From Polydrusus tereticollis (lineage: Eukaryota > Arthropoda > Insecta > Coleoptera > Curculionidae), in assembly GCA_963920685.1 (NCBI GenBank), contig OY987331.1, forward strand, positions 50,034,523 through 50,098,522: 64,000 bases of DNA. The letters run 5' to 3'. The position numbers were made by a program, and so were the translations under genes. The notes beneath the pieces were generated by a model. That model worked only from the letters and a program-made list of their open reading frames with translations, was not told the origin of the DNA and ran no database searches. This document shows positions 45,198-54,976 of the stretch, in pieces (positions within the stretch are counted from its first letter, which is position 1; each line of letters starts with the position of its first letter).

Positions 45198-45759
45198 ATG
45201 TCTTTAGCAGTACCAATCGATCATTCGTGGGAGACGAGGGTGTTTTGTGACACTTACAACCCCAAGGAATATATTAAAACCTCCACTCAATTTATCTAGA
45301 AGCGCTAAAAGGATATTTAGAGAAAGAAAGATTTGAAAAAATTCGAAAAGATAACTCCAAACCAATAGACCATAAAGAATAATCATAATGAATCGCTGCC
45401 CTTCTGTAGCTATTATGTTAGCGCATATAAATGTTGAAAAAGAACTACTGATTGAATTATTTATAACAGACGAATTAAAACTGTTACCTCTTGAGTATCT
45501 AATAAAATAGGCAAGACCTTATGAACTTTTAACAATATTTAATAATCTACCCATAGATTATCGAACCGATTTTGCCTTACAGATTTCATTGCCATGCTTT
45601 ATTTACCACAATAGATCGGATTCTAGAACACATTTTGATGGCCCCGCTTACAGTCAAAGAAATTGTTCTTTTTGTAATAAAATATCACATGAATATTTAT
45701 TAAAAATCTTAGTAAAATTAATTTGTGTTGTCACCAGAAGTAGAAACTGTCATCTATGA
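45198..45759 (+). pseudogene. Unrecognised two-part ORF remnant
   Basis: A first frame at ATG 45198 (MSLAVPIDHSWETRVFCDTY) decays after NPKEYIKTSTQF, though shifted frames suggest a helical continuation (ALKGYLEKERFEKIRKDNSK). A second frame from ATG 45388 to TGA 45757-45759 (MNRCPSVAIMLAHINVEKEL) has one internal TAG and includes SQRNCSFCNKISHEYL, which could be a metal-binding knuckle. It might be the gag-like part of an unidentified retroelement. I cannot assign a family. Confidence 0.3.
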
Positions 45760-46885
45760 GATGCCTCGCGAACCTTAAGATTCTTTAACTGATTCGCTAT
45801 CGAAATTGGACTCCCCTGATGATGACGCAAATTTGTGAAATACTTGCAATTTATAGGTTTTACAATAAAAAGAGGTTAAAAAAATTCTAGCCCATTGTGC
45901 CTTAGAGTAAAAACTAAAAACCGGTTTCGACAATAATTATCGGTAATTTCCTGCACACTCTGTGTATTGCATCCATACTGCAGGGTCTGATAAACCAATT
46001 CTAAGCATAAATAGTTTCATACACTCTCTTGTAAAGATAATACAGGGCAAAATGAAAAACATGTGCTCTTTTAAAAATAATTTTTTTTTTCCTAATATTA
46101 CAGAAACGACAATACCACTCGAATTGGTCTTTGCAATTTGTCTAGTATTTATTTCTGTATGGTAAATGCCTTAAAAAATGTCTGCAAGTTTCCGGAAGCT
46201 ATGAAATTTGGCAAAATTGTAATGGGATTAATAGTCACCCTATAACCACCAGTTCCTTTTTTTTTAGATATCACGATCGACACAAACTCTTCTTTGATGA
46301 GATTTACAACAACCTCTTAGAAACTGTAGACGCCTATCTCAATTAATAACAAAAATATTTCAAATCGAAACATATCTAAAAATTTGTAGCATCCGTTTCA
46401 TCTGGCTAGCAGTTTAGTTATAATACAGAAATAAATTAATTGAATCATAGTTATCTCCAGGGTGAAGATTATTCATACTGAAGAGGAAAGAAAAATCCAA
46501 AATTTTTCACAAACATTTAATATTTTACTGTACGCGTTTCGGTTTCTTAAACCATTTTTAAGAGCTGTCTAAATAGTGTTCATTTATATAACAATCTCAA
46601 TTCAAAATCAAAATTATTAGGTATTACTTACATAATATAATCACAAACTTTACATTAATGACACAAACAAGTTCACTATGGCGATCCCAGGTTAACTAAC
46701 TATATGAAATTGATTAACGGGATAAACCCAAAAAACATTTAAAAAAATAAAACAATATTTATGCCACACATACAGACAATGTTATACCAGAAAAACACAC
46801 ATGCAGATAATGTTATACCAGCTGACTCCAATTATTGTTTAGCTCACAAAATGGCAGCGTTTAACTCTCTGATCCATCGATACCT

Positions 46886-47542
46886 TTGGAATTTGAGAGG
46901 GAAAAGAACATCATCTTTCAAATTGCTTATAACAATGGATACAAGATATCATTAATCAATAATTTAATAAGAAAAATATTTAATGGCATGCTTAGGATGG
47001 TGTTGACTGACCCCTTGGATAACACCATAACATCTTTTCAACCACCTAGGTATATAAGACTAACTTTTTTGGGCGCTGTTTCTCTGAGGGTGGGTAATGT
47101 ATTGAAGTCCTTAAACAACAATTTTAAAATAGCTTACAAATCAGTAAACAATTTACGTAGCTTATTCTCGAGAGTAAAGGATTCAATTAACGTGCTTGAC
47201 AAAAGTGGGGTATATTTGTTGTCCTGTAACTCATGCACAGCTAAATATGCTGGACAGACAGGACGTAGTTTTAATATTAGAATAAAAGAACATTTAAACT
47301 CTCAAAAATCGCCTAATGACAAGAGATCAGCTTTTGGCTTGCAATTAAGAGAGACTTTGCATAATTTTAATACTAAACACAACTTTAAAATGCTACATAA
47401 TGCGAATAAAGGCCATAAGCTGAATTTTTTAGAAAATATAGAAATAGCCAAATTAGAGATTAATAATCAGATCGAGTGTTTGAATGATCCTGTCAACGCC
47501 CACTACAGAGAAGCAGCGAAAATTGTGAATGAGTTTAAGTAG
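46886..47542 (+). pseudogene. Penelope-like GIY-YIG nuclease region, 5'-truncated
   Basis: An open frame of 218 residues. It opens with FEREKNIIFQIAYNNGYKIS (RT-thumb linker), then SVNNLRSLFSRVKDSINVLD. The GIY-YIG core follows as SGVYLLSCNSCTAKYAGQTG (about 47200-47260), then RSFNIRIKEHLNS, and the C-terminus LENIEIAKLEINNQIECLND. The canonical second tyrosine-isoleucine-glycine is YAG here. The RT catalytic domain is missing, so the element cannot move on its own. Confidence 0.8.
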
Positions 47543-47774
47543 TAAATGCTTGTTTAAATAACCGTACCTCTTTTTGTGCAACCTAGATGCCTCTCTGGTT
47601 CGGTATATTTTCTTTTATTTTTTTTAATGTTTTTTGGGTTTATCCCGTAAAATCAATTTCATATAGTTAGTTAACCTGTGTTCGCCATGGTGAACTTGTT
47701 TGTGTCCTTAATGTAGAGTTTGTAATTATATTATGTAAGTAATACTTAATGATTTTGATTTTGAATTGAGATTA

Positions 47775-47836
47775 TTATATAAATGAACTGTTTTGACAGC
47801 TCTTGAAAATGGTTTAAGAAACCGAAACGCGTAGAG
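47775..47836 (+). ncRNA. Hammerhead-like motif in Penelope arm (degenerate)
   Basis: GCTC / GAGC can pair as stem I, GGTTT-AAG-AAACC as stem II, followed by GAAA and CGCG plus TA. The CUGANGA box is damaged (TTGAAAA). The inverse arm near 46528-46570 is more damaged. I read this as a decayed Penelope ribozyme. Confidence 0.4.
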
Positions 47837-48212
47837 CAAAATACTAAATTTTTGTGAAGAATTTTGTATTTTTCTTTCCTCTTTAACAGAAATGAATGTT
47901 TAGGTATAAGTGTTATTGGAGGTCACTTATGAAAATATCAGTTGACCCATCTATATTACAACCAGTTACGTGGTAACAAAAGGGTAGTGGGTTATCTATT
48001 TTTTTTTTTGCTTTTTAGGGATGAAGTCTCACTCGGATCGCTCCGGAACTCCGCGGTTTTTTGAAATATAATTTCTATCAATTGAAGCCAATGACGCAAC
48101 CCGCCAAATAAAAACTTCCGCATAGTGATTAAAACGAATCGACACTTCAAGCGACTCCCTGCATTGCCCATGCCGCCAAGGCCCCGACAACTGGTATAGA
48201 AAATTCATCAGG

Positions 48213-48259
48213 AGATTCGCATCTGGTAAGAGTAATCTGTGCCCTAAGACAGAAAAAAA
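48213..48259 (-). promoter_or_regulatory. Inverted partner sequence in form A 3' UTR
   Basis: Starts 22 bases past the form A stop codon. On the minus strand it reads ATTTTTTTTCTGTCTTAGGG and then CACAGATTACTCTTACCAGA. The same sequence lies in inverse orientation at 43023-43068, with about four differences over 46 bases. The two could pair within a mesh pre-mRNA. A regulatory role is inference only. Confidence 0.4.
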
Positions 48260-48280
48260 ATCCGAAAAACCCCGTAAAAA

Positions 48281-48897
48281 TTAAACATCTGTGACGACAC
48301 TGCTTTGACTGTCCATCCTTTCTTTGGCCGAAGGCGACAACTTTGATACAGGGGGATATTTATAAGTAGGAGACAGGTCCACGTTCTTTTTAAGCGGCAC
48401 CGCATAGTCATCCGACCCATACGTTAACCTCTGCTTGTCGTCACGACCAACCAGATCTGGTTGACTCTGGAAAGGCTGACTATACACTATGGAACTCGGC
48501 GCAGGACTAGTAGGACTATTAAGTGCCCCGCTCGGTTCATACTGAACATCGTTCGGATCTATAGCTTTGTCTTCGAACTCGGTCTCAGGAAGCCCGGATA
48601 GGGGCTCGTGAGTGCGGTAGCTCTTATCATAGCTCCGTTTTCGCTTAAACATGCTGTCCGTACTAGATATGTCGCTGGTCGGGCTACTGAATCCCTCGGA
48701 TCGCGCAGTGGGGCTGAAACTTCTTGCTAAGAGGCTCGGCTTTTGCGCGGTGTATTGCCACGAGCTCTCGTCGGAATTCATGTATTTTTGGAAAACCCTA
48801 AAAGCTATGTACACTATGATTAAGACTAGAGGTATGAGTACTGCAAAGATTATTCCTGAGGTTATGGCGAGTTGACGTTGCGAGTATTCCTGTTGAC
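48281..48897 (-). CDS. mesh: Mesh last exon, form A: membrane span and long tail
   Basis: The acceptor TTATCTAG at 48898 joins the Sushi exon in phase 1. The 205 residues begin QQEYSQRQLAITSGIIFAVL, continue through a membrane span (to about VYIAF) and a Ser/Pro-rich cytoplasmic tail with RKRS and several SP/TP sites. They end SSVVTDV with TAA at 48281-48283. T-D-V fits the class I PDZ-ligand pattern (S/T-x-hydrophobic). The tail is unlike form B. Mesh is a smooth-septate-junction protein, so a PDZ-ligand end could link it to scaffold proteins; that link is inferred. Confidence 0.9.
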
Positions 48898-49821
48898 CTA
48901 GATAAGTTAAATACAGGTCAGTAGTTGTTGTAAATGTTAAACGTACACTATTGTTTAAGCGATACTATTACTACTAGAAATCAATATACAGGGTGATTCA
49001 CCGTAGATGGCGTTTTAGACGTTTAGAGCAAACCAGTCAACAGCAGGATCCACAAATTTGTTTGTTCTTCCTTGCTCTATCCAGCTGACTCTTCTTGGAA
49101 AATGTCTTGTTTATACAGGGTGTTATTTAACAAGTGTCCGATATTTTACAGGACGATTCCTCAATTATTTATAAAGTAAAAAGTTCATATAAGTATGGGT
49201 TCGTAAACCCTTCATTTTTGAGATACAGGGTGTTAAAAATTAATTTTTACTTTTGTTTTTCGCAAATAATTTTTGAAATAATGTCTATATTTGGACGAAA
49301 ATTAGTACCTTGGGGTTTCTTGGAATGCGAAATTTAAATTTGATGTTAGTGTGGCTCCCATTTGTAGAGGGCGCCACCTACGTGTCTTCTCACTCGTTTG
49401 AGGAGGCATAACTTTCTTATACGTGCTTGTATTACATTTTTAAGCTAAAAAATGGATTTCTTCATCATTTTTACATGAAAAAGGCATACTTGGTAGAAGT
49501 CGCTAGCAATCGTTCTCGAAAAAAAGAATAATAAAGAAATAAATGGCATGTATTTGCATATCGCTATGCCCATATCAGAGTTTGATATAATAGCATTTAT
49601 CTCCTAAACAAAGCCGAAATCAAAATATTATGAAAATGTACATTTTTTAATCGCTAAGTTGCTTAAAACGCATTTGTAATTTTAATTTTTAAATTATGCG
49701 CGAGAACGCTAGCCGCTATACTTATTTGGGCGTGACAGCACTATGCCACTGCATTATTTCGACCCGGCCGCGGATCACTTTCAAACAAGGGGCGCAGGAA
49801 CGTATAATCAAAGAGTAAAGT

Positions 49822-49947
49822 ATAGTTCATATAGATGCGAATCACGAATTGCGAATAATGCTTTGATTGGTCAATTTCAAATATTTCAAAGAAATTGACC
49901 AATCAGAGCATCATTTGCAATTCGTGATTCGCATCTATATGAACTAT
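49822..49947. repeat. Near-perfect palindrome with 57-base arms
   Basis: Arms 49822-49878 and 49891-49947 begin ATAGTTCATATAGATGCGAA and its inverse, with a 12-base centre AAATATTTCAAA. A partial relative of the arm lies at 51927-51985. This is probably a MITE or satellite monomer. It directly borders the Penelope-like element. Confidence 0.85.
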
Positions 49948-49989
49948 GAACTGGTGTAGTCCTGATTCGGGTCTAAAGGCCGTCGTCGG

Positions 49990-50036
49990 CTGGAATTGCT
50001 TCCTAACGTTTCGCTAGCACGAGTGGCGAGCTTCTT
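49990..50036 (-). ncRNA. Hammerhead-like motif, left Penelope arm
   Basis: On the minus strand: ACCT, CTGAAGA, a stem closed by GCT/AGC, GAAA, then CGTTA and GG. CUGANGA and GAAA are intact. One extra base precedes stem II and stem III is minimal. The mirror copy lies on the plus strand at about 51088-51134. Confidence 0.5.
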
Positions 50037-50081
50037 CAGAGGTCCTTTCATCTCCGGTGCTGGAAGTAGACTGACAAATTC

Positions 50082-51035
50082 GTGATTTGGGGGCATGGTA
50101 TGGACAAGCTCAACGTGTTTCTGCAGCACCTTAACAGTCAGCATCCCAGCATCCAGTTTACCATGGAAACTGAGAAGGACCAACAATTGGCATTCTGGGA
50201 TGTGCTAGTGAAAAAGCGAGGAGACAAGCTGGGCCATACAGTGTACAGGAAACCAACACACACGGACAGATACCTACACGCTCTTTCCAACCATCACCCG
50301 AGTCAAAAGTATGGAGTCATCAGAACCCTGACGGAACGAGCTCGAAGGATTTGCGAACCTGAGAACCTTTAGGCGGAACTCGAACACCTAAAATCTGCGT
50401 TAGAGGCAAATGGCTACAGCAAGAGAGACATCGAGAGATCAATGGGCTTGAGATCATCTAGGCCACGGGAAACCGAACGGCGATCCACCACCTCTCGGGC
50501 ATATCTGCCATATGTTCCGAGAGCCACGGACAGGATTGGCAAAGTTTTGAAGAGACATGACATCGGGACAATCTTCAGGCCAACAAAGAAGATCCAGCAG
50601 ACTATTAGATCAGCCAAGGACAAGAGGGACCCACTTTCAGCTGCAGGAGTCTACCGCATACCCTGTTCCTGCGGAAAGGTCTACATTGGAACCACTAAAA
50701 GATCAATGGGCACGAGACTCAAGGAGCATAAAGCAAGCTGTCGACTAGGACAAACTGAGAAGTCTGCAGTAGTCGAACACGCACTGAGCAACGGGGATGA
50801 CAGGATACACTTTGGGAACTGTAGGTTGCTAGCTTCAGTCAATGGCTATCACGACAGGCTCGTCAGAGAAGCCATCGAGATCCACAAACATCCTCATAAT
50901 TTTAACAGGAAAGAGGAGACCCTCAGGCTCAACCAGATCTGGAATCCTATCCTCAGACACTCCAGAGTAATGCCGATCGATATTCCAAAGTCAACCGAAG
51001 CGGAACAAGCTCCGCCCCCTACCAACCAGTACTAA
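50082..51035 (+). pseudogene. Penelope-like RT end and GIY-YIG nuclease, one stop
   Basis: A single frame broken only by TAG at 50370-50372. It begins just after the RT catalytic block (VIWGHGMDKLNVFLQHLNSQ). It continues FTMETEKDQQLAFWDVLVKK, TVYRKPTHTDRYLHALSNHH and RSAKDKRDPLSAAGVYRIPC. The GIY-YIG signature CSCGKVYIGTTKRS lies at about 50660-50705, then TRLKEHKASC and RLVREAIEIHKHPHNFNRKE. The nuclease is well preserved. The RT catalytic part is absent, so this is a 5'-truncated insertion. Confidence 0.85.
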
Positions 51036-51087
51036 TACAACCTGCGCCCGAGAATTTGTCAGCCTACTTCCAGCACCGGAGATGAAA

Positions 51088-51134
51088 GGACCTCTGAAGA
51101 AGCTCGCCACTCGTGCTAGCGAAACGTTAGGAAG
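51088..51134 (+). ncRNA. Hammerhead-like motif, right Penelope arm
   Basis: Plus-strand mirror of 49990-50036 with the same CTGAAGA ... GCGAAACGTTAGG arrangement. The two arms thus carry outward-facing copies of the motif. Confidence 0.5.
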
Positions 51135-52014
51135 CAATTCCAACCGACGACGGCCTTTAGACCCGAATCAGGACTACACCAGTTCATCAACTGGCCGCGA
51201 AAGCCTTAACCAGTATATGAACTATACTTAACTCCACTAATTAGTGGAGCCACTTGTTGGTTAAATACCCCTTTCTGTCATCTGACATGACGGCGATTTT
51301 GAAGCTGACGTACAGGGGGACCAAATCCCAAGAACCCGCTCGAAATACTTGAAGACTCGAAAATAATATTGGCAGATAATAAAAATTGATAATAATGCCA
51401 TAATGTTTGTTTTATCTTCTGCATATAAAAAATGCCGAGGCAATAATTTTATTTCATTGGTAGGTAGGTAGGTATCGAAACTGATTTGTAACTTAATCTA
51501 TAAGCGGAATACGATCTCTTTTCAAGATTTCCGAAGAATAAAGAAAAATTAGATAAATGGTTAAAAACTTTCGAAATACCCACAGAATTTGTACAGTCCA
51601 AACTTGAGTACCTACAGTCGACTTTGCAGTAGACAATTTTGAAAGACGAATTTCATAGAAACTAAAAGTGATGATAAACGTGAACCTTGTGATGGTGCTG
51701 TTCTTTCGATAAGAATTGTCGATGGCATGCATAATTTTCGAAAGCGATTGCGTGTTTCCACTTTTGCAGATTCGAGAAAAGAACTATTGACAAAATTGCT
51801 GAAAATGGGCAAGCAACCGCCCTCAACCTTTATGCAAAAAAAAGAACCATCGCAAGAACTGTGTTCCTTGTAGCCGATTTGCATGAGTGTGTGTGGGGGG
51901 GGGGCGTCCCTTAATATTCGAGTAAAGCTTAGTCCATATAGATGCGAATCATGAATTGCAAATCACGAATTTCGCATCCGAATAATTACCTCTTCTCTTG
52001 TCCTATTTCATATA

Positions 52015-53660
52015 CAGTGAGTCCCAGAAGTAATGTCTAAATTCATTTAAAATTCAGCGGTGTGATTTTTGGGAAAACGCTCGGACCCGTCGATACTTAT
52101 TTCTTAATATGGTATTTTTGATGGCAAATTTATGTATATAGGGTAGCCCAAAAATATATTACGACCATCAACTTCATTTTTTCAAGTAAGAACATCTATT
52201 TTTTATTTAATTTTTGAATTTTGCATCGAATTCTAAGTATGTTTCATGTACCATGTCCTATACCTAAACTCGACAGTTATCGAAAAAATTACAAGTGAAC
52301 ATATCAATAAGTAAGACCTGTTTATTTAACAAGAACAGAACAAACCAAATTAAATCTTGAAAATATGCGCCATGTACGGCTTGACAATACCCAAGGCGAT
52401 CAATAAACTCTCTTTGCACTTTTTGAACCATTTCCGGAGTTATGGCACGCAATTCTCTTCGGAGCATCTCATTCAACCCCTGCAGATTGTTTGGCCTGTC
52501 AACAAATACTTTCGATTTGAGGTAACCCCCACAAAAAGAAGTCCAGCGGAGTTAGGTCTGGCGACCTAGCAGGTCATTCGAAAGGTCCTTTCCTTCCTAT
52601 CCACCGATTGTGAAACGTTTCATCCAAATATGTACGCACAGTGGCAGCATAGTGTGAGGAGCACCATCTTGCTGGAACATTAGTTCTTCGTCAAAGGAAT
52701 CTGGGTCCAATGGATTCGGAAATAAAGCCACTAATGCTGGAATTAATTCGAGATATTCGAGATATACTTGTCCAGTTAAAAACTGTTCAAAGAAAAATTA
52801 ATCAATTACTCTTCCGCGCACTATTCCACACCACACATTTGTTTTTTGAGGGTACTGGCTGTGAACCTCCATCATCCAATGCGGATTTTTTTGTTGCCCA
52901 ATAACGACAATTTTGTCTGTTCACATTACCATTTAAACACATATTTTGCATGCGTTCACAAACTCATTTCGCTTATCGAAATCATCTTCAAATAATTCAT
53001 GCACTGGAATTACTTTGTATGGGTGATATTTGTGCTTTGGTGAACAACTTTTCCGCATATGTAAATGCCCCAATGTGCGACAGAGAAGTACATGGATTTT
53101 CTTCCAAGGAAAGCAAAACGTCAAATTGTCCATTTTCATCTCGAACAGGACGACCAGATTTAGGCAAATCTCCAACATGACCGAATTTTCGAAATTTAGC
53201 CTCTATTCTACCACCACCTTTTGACATATGGAAGGATGATCAGGATGGATTTCATTGAATAATTAAGCTGTTTCTATTTGAGTATGTGTTCTATCACCAA
53301 ACTCAACCATGCATAGAGTTTCAATTTTTTCTCGTTCCGCTAATTTCACCATGGTGAAAACCGCAACTTTGCAGCTATGCTTGACAATTACTTATTTGAA
53401 GTAAAATTGTCATACAGTTTCTATGAGACTAAACGGTGACAAGTCAACATTCAATACCGGAATTAAAAAAAAAATAAATAAAAAAACACACAATGGAATG
53501 TTTTGCTCGATTTACAAATAAATCCTTAGGTCTTACTTATTGATATGTTTAGTCGTAACTTCTTCGATAACTGTTGAGTTTAGGTATAGGACATGGTACA
53601 TGAAACATACTTAGAATTCGATGCAAAATTCAAAAATGAGATAAAAAAATAAATGTTTAT
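52015..53660 (-). mobile_element. DD41D-type element F, right tip missing
   Basis: The left end CAGTGAGTCCCAGAAGTAAT after TATA at 52011-52014. Inverted blocks 52190-52323 and 53529-53655 share TTCTAAGTATGTTTCATGTACC. The transposase frame runs between them on the minus strand. The right outermost repeat is not present. Confidence 0.7.
52370..53352 (-). pseudogene. DD41D-type transposase, element F, heavily broken
   Basis: Starts at ATG 53352 (MVKLAEREKIETLCMVEFGD). Fragments are VGDLPKSGRPVRDENGQFDV (about 53190-53120), KYHPYKVIPVHELFEDDFDK, NRQNCRYWATKKSALDDGGS and, near 52600, HRWIGRKGPFE. The end is VQREFIDRLGYCQAVHGAYF at about 52370, the usual C-terminus of this family. Several frameshifts are present. 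It is antisense to nothing and lies on the same strand as mesh, within its intron. Confidence 0.7.
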
Positions 53661-53852
53661 GAAAGTATTTCAGATGGATAGAACATGTTTATGCAAAAAA
53701 CCAATGGATCGGCCCGTTAACTGGTTCGCCATAAACTTCTAATACGCCATCCACTGCGAATCACCCTATATGTGTACCGCATTTGAACTTTACACTTTTA
53801 TGTCACTTGTGTAACACTACCGTTAAATCAACTACATATTATATGTACTTAC

Positions 53853-54036
53853 GTAGACAATAGGTATAACCATATTGAGGAATATCCCATTGACCACTAG
53901 CCTCGCAAGTTCTTCTCGGATCTCCCACCAGCACGAAATCTTGGCTACATTCATACGTCACCTTGGTACCGGGCACAAACAAGAAAGTACTCTTCCTACC
54001 AAACCTCGGCGTTTCCAGGACACCACAGGACACAAC
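53853..54036 (-). CDS. mesh: Mesh exon: Sushi domain
   Basis: Acceptor CCCTTGCAG and donor AC|GTAAGT. It enters in phase 0 and leaves in phase 1. The protein VVSCGVLETPRFGRKSTFLF, then GTKVTYECSQDFVLVGDPRR, then CEASGQWDIPQYGYTYCL, shows the four cysteines and the terminal W of a Sushi/CCP module (extracellular, protein binding). Both alternative membrane exons splice to this donor in the same phase. Confidence 0.9.
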
Positions 54037-54093
54037 CTGCAAGGGAAATTAACCTGAATACGACCCTCATATGCAAAGTATTCTAAACATTAC

Positions 54094-54356
54094 CTTTGTT
54101 CTAGAAATTTCCTTCAACTGATAAATCGAGGCTTTATAGTTCTGAGTGAAGTGCGCCAAATCTCTATTCAACGTCATCGCGTAATCGTAGTAGCACTCGT
54201 ACATTTTTGTGCTGCACACTTGGTAAGTTCGGTCGATCTGACTGGACCGATTCGCCGGTATTATTTCCTCGGGAGTCATCGGGAAGATCGGTAAAAACGA
54301 TCGGTTATTGTAGTTCGCCGACGTTTGGGCGTGTTCTCGAAGGAAGAGGGCTCTAC
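54094..54356 (-). CDS. mesh: Mesh exon: VWD-to-Sushi linker
   Basis: Acceptor TTTTTGTAG and donor AAAG|GTAATG. It enters in phase 1 and leaves in phase 0. The protein RALFLREHAQTSANYNNRSF, FPMTPEEIIPANRSSQIDRT and CSTKMYECYYDYAMTLNRDL is the conserved segment between the VWD and Sushi modules of mesh/SUSD2-type proteins. The upstream intron (54357-59409) is swollen by a pogo element. Confidence 0.9.
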
Positions 54357-54976
54357 CTACAAAAAAACCAATCGGTTATATAGTAGGTTTATTAAACACT
54401 AACTCTAGATAGATAAAACCAAAGATTTCGTACTACAGAAGAAGTAATTCCTATACTTGACTACACAGTTTGTTTACTTACTCGTGCATTACCACGTAGA
54501 GCTGAAATCGCTTAATGAGGGGGAATGAAAACCAACCGATATAAAGTAGCGCGACTCGAGCTTTTTGATAATAATATTAATAACAATAATAAGTAGTATT
54601 CTTCAAATATTTATAATACAGTAAAACCTCTGTTTGCGACGACCGCCTCTATAAAGTGACCACCTGCGTTAAACGACCGGTTATGAATTCCCCATATTTA
54701 AAATGGAAATCCTATTGTTTTATACTCCTCTTTACCGACCCATCTGTTAAACGACCGCGAGCACTCATCATAGGAATTTTTTGTAAACATTTATGCTTCC
54801 TTTAGGGACAGTAAAACCCGACCCGACAATTCTTAAGAAATATAGGTACATACACTAATTACTTTATTGCAGGCGGATCCATTCAATTAACTTTAAAGGC
54901 TGATAAATCGGTTGTTAACATTAGTTTTGTTTTGAATAGTTTTTGTGTGTTTTGGGACTAACGTGAATATTTGAAG

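Larger units (their letters stand above)
46483..47889 (+). mobile_element. Penelope-like element with inverted arms
   Basis: Arms 46483-46757 and 47612-47889 are inverted copies (for example GGTTTATCCCGT, CATATAGTTAGTTAACC and ACCGAAACGCGTA). The GIY-YIG coding frame lies between. Each arm carries a degenerate hammerhead-like segment (ACCGAAACGCGTA preceded by GGTTTAAGAAACC). It is 5'-truncated. Confidence 0.8.
49939..51186 (+). mobile_element. Penelope-like element with inverted arms
   Basis: Arms 49939-50084 and 51045-51186 are inverted copies (GACTACACCAGTTC..., CGACGACGGCCTTTAGACCC and so on). The coding frame between them holds the RT end and GIY-YIG nuclease. Its base composition is clearly more GC-rich than its surroundings, suggesting a different or younger family than the other two Penelope-like elements in the window. 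Confidence 0.85.
48988..53770. repeat. Possible old element with matching ends 4.8 kb apart
   Basis: The left end AGGGTGATTCACCGTAGATG at 48991 and onward resembles, in inverse orientation, the right end near 53735-53768 (AGGGTGATTCGCAGTGGATG). Weaker similarity extends about 80 bases inwards. The interior holds a palindrome, a Penelope-like element and a DD41D element. This may be one ancient transposon that was later invaded. Confidence 0.45.

Noticed and set aside
45815..45850. CCCTGATGATG...GTGAAATAC resembling a hammerhead core
   Set aside because: Stem II pairs only two bases and stem I does not form.
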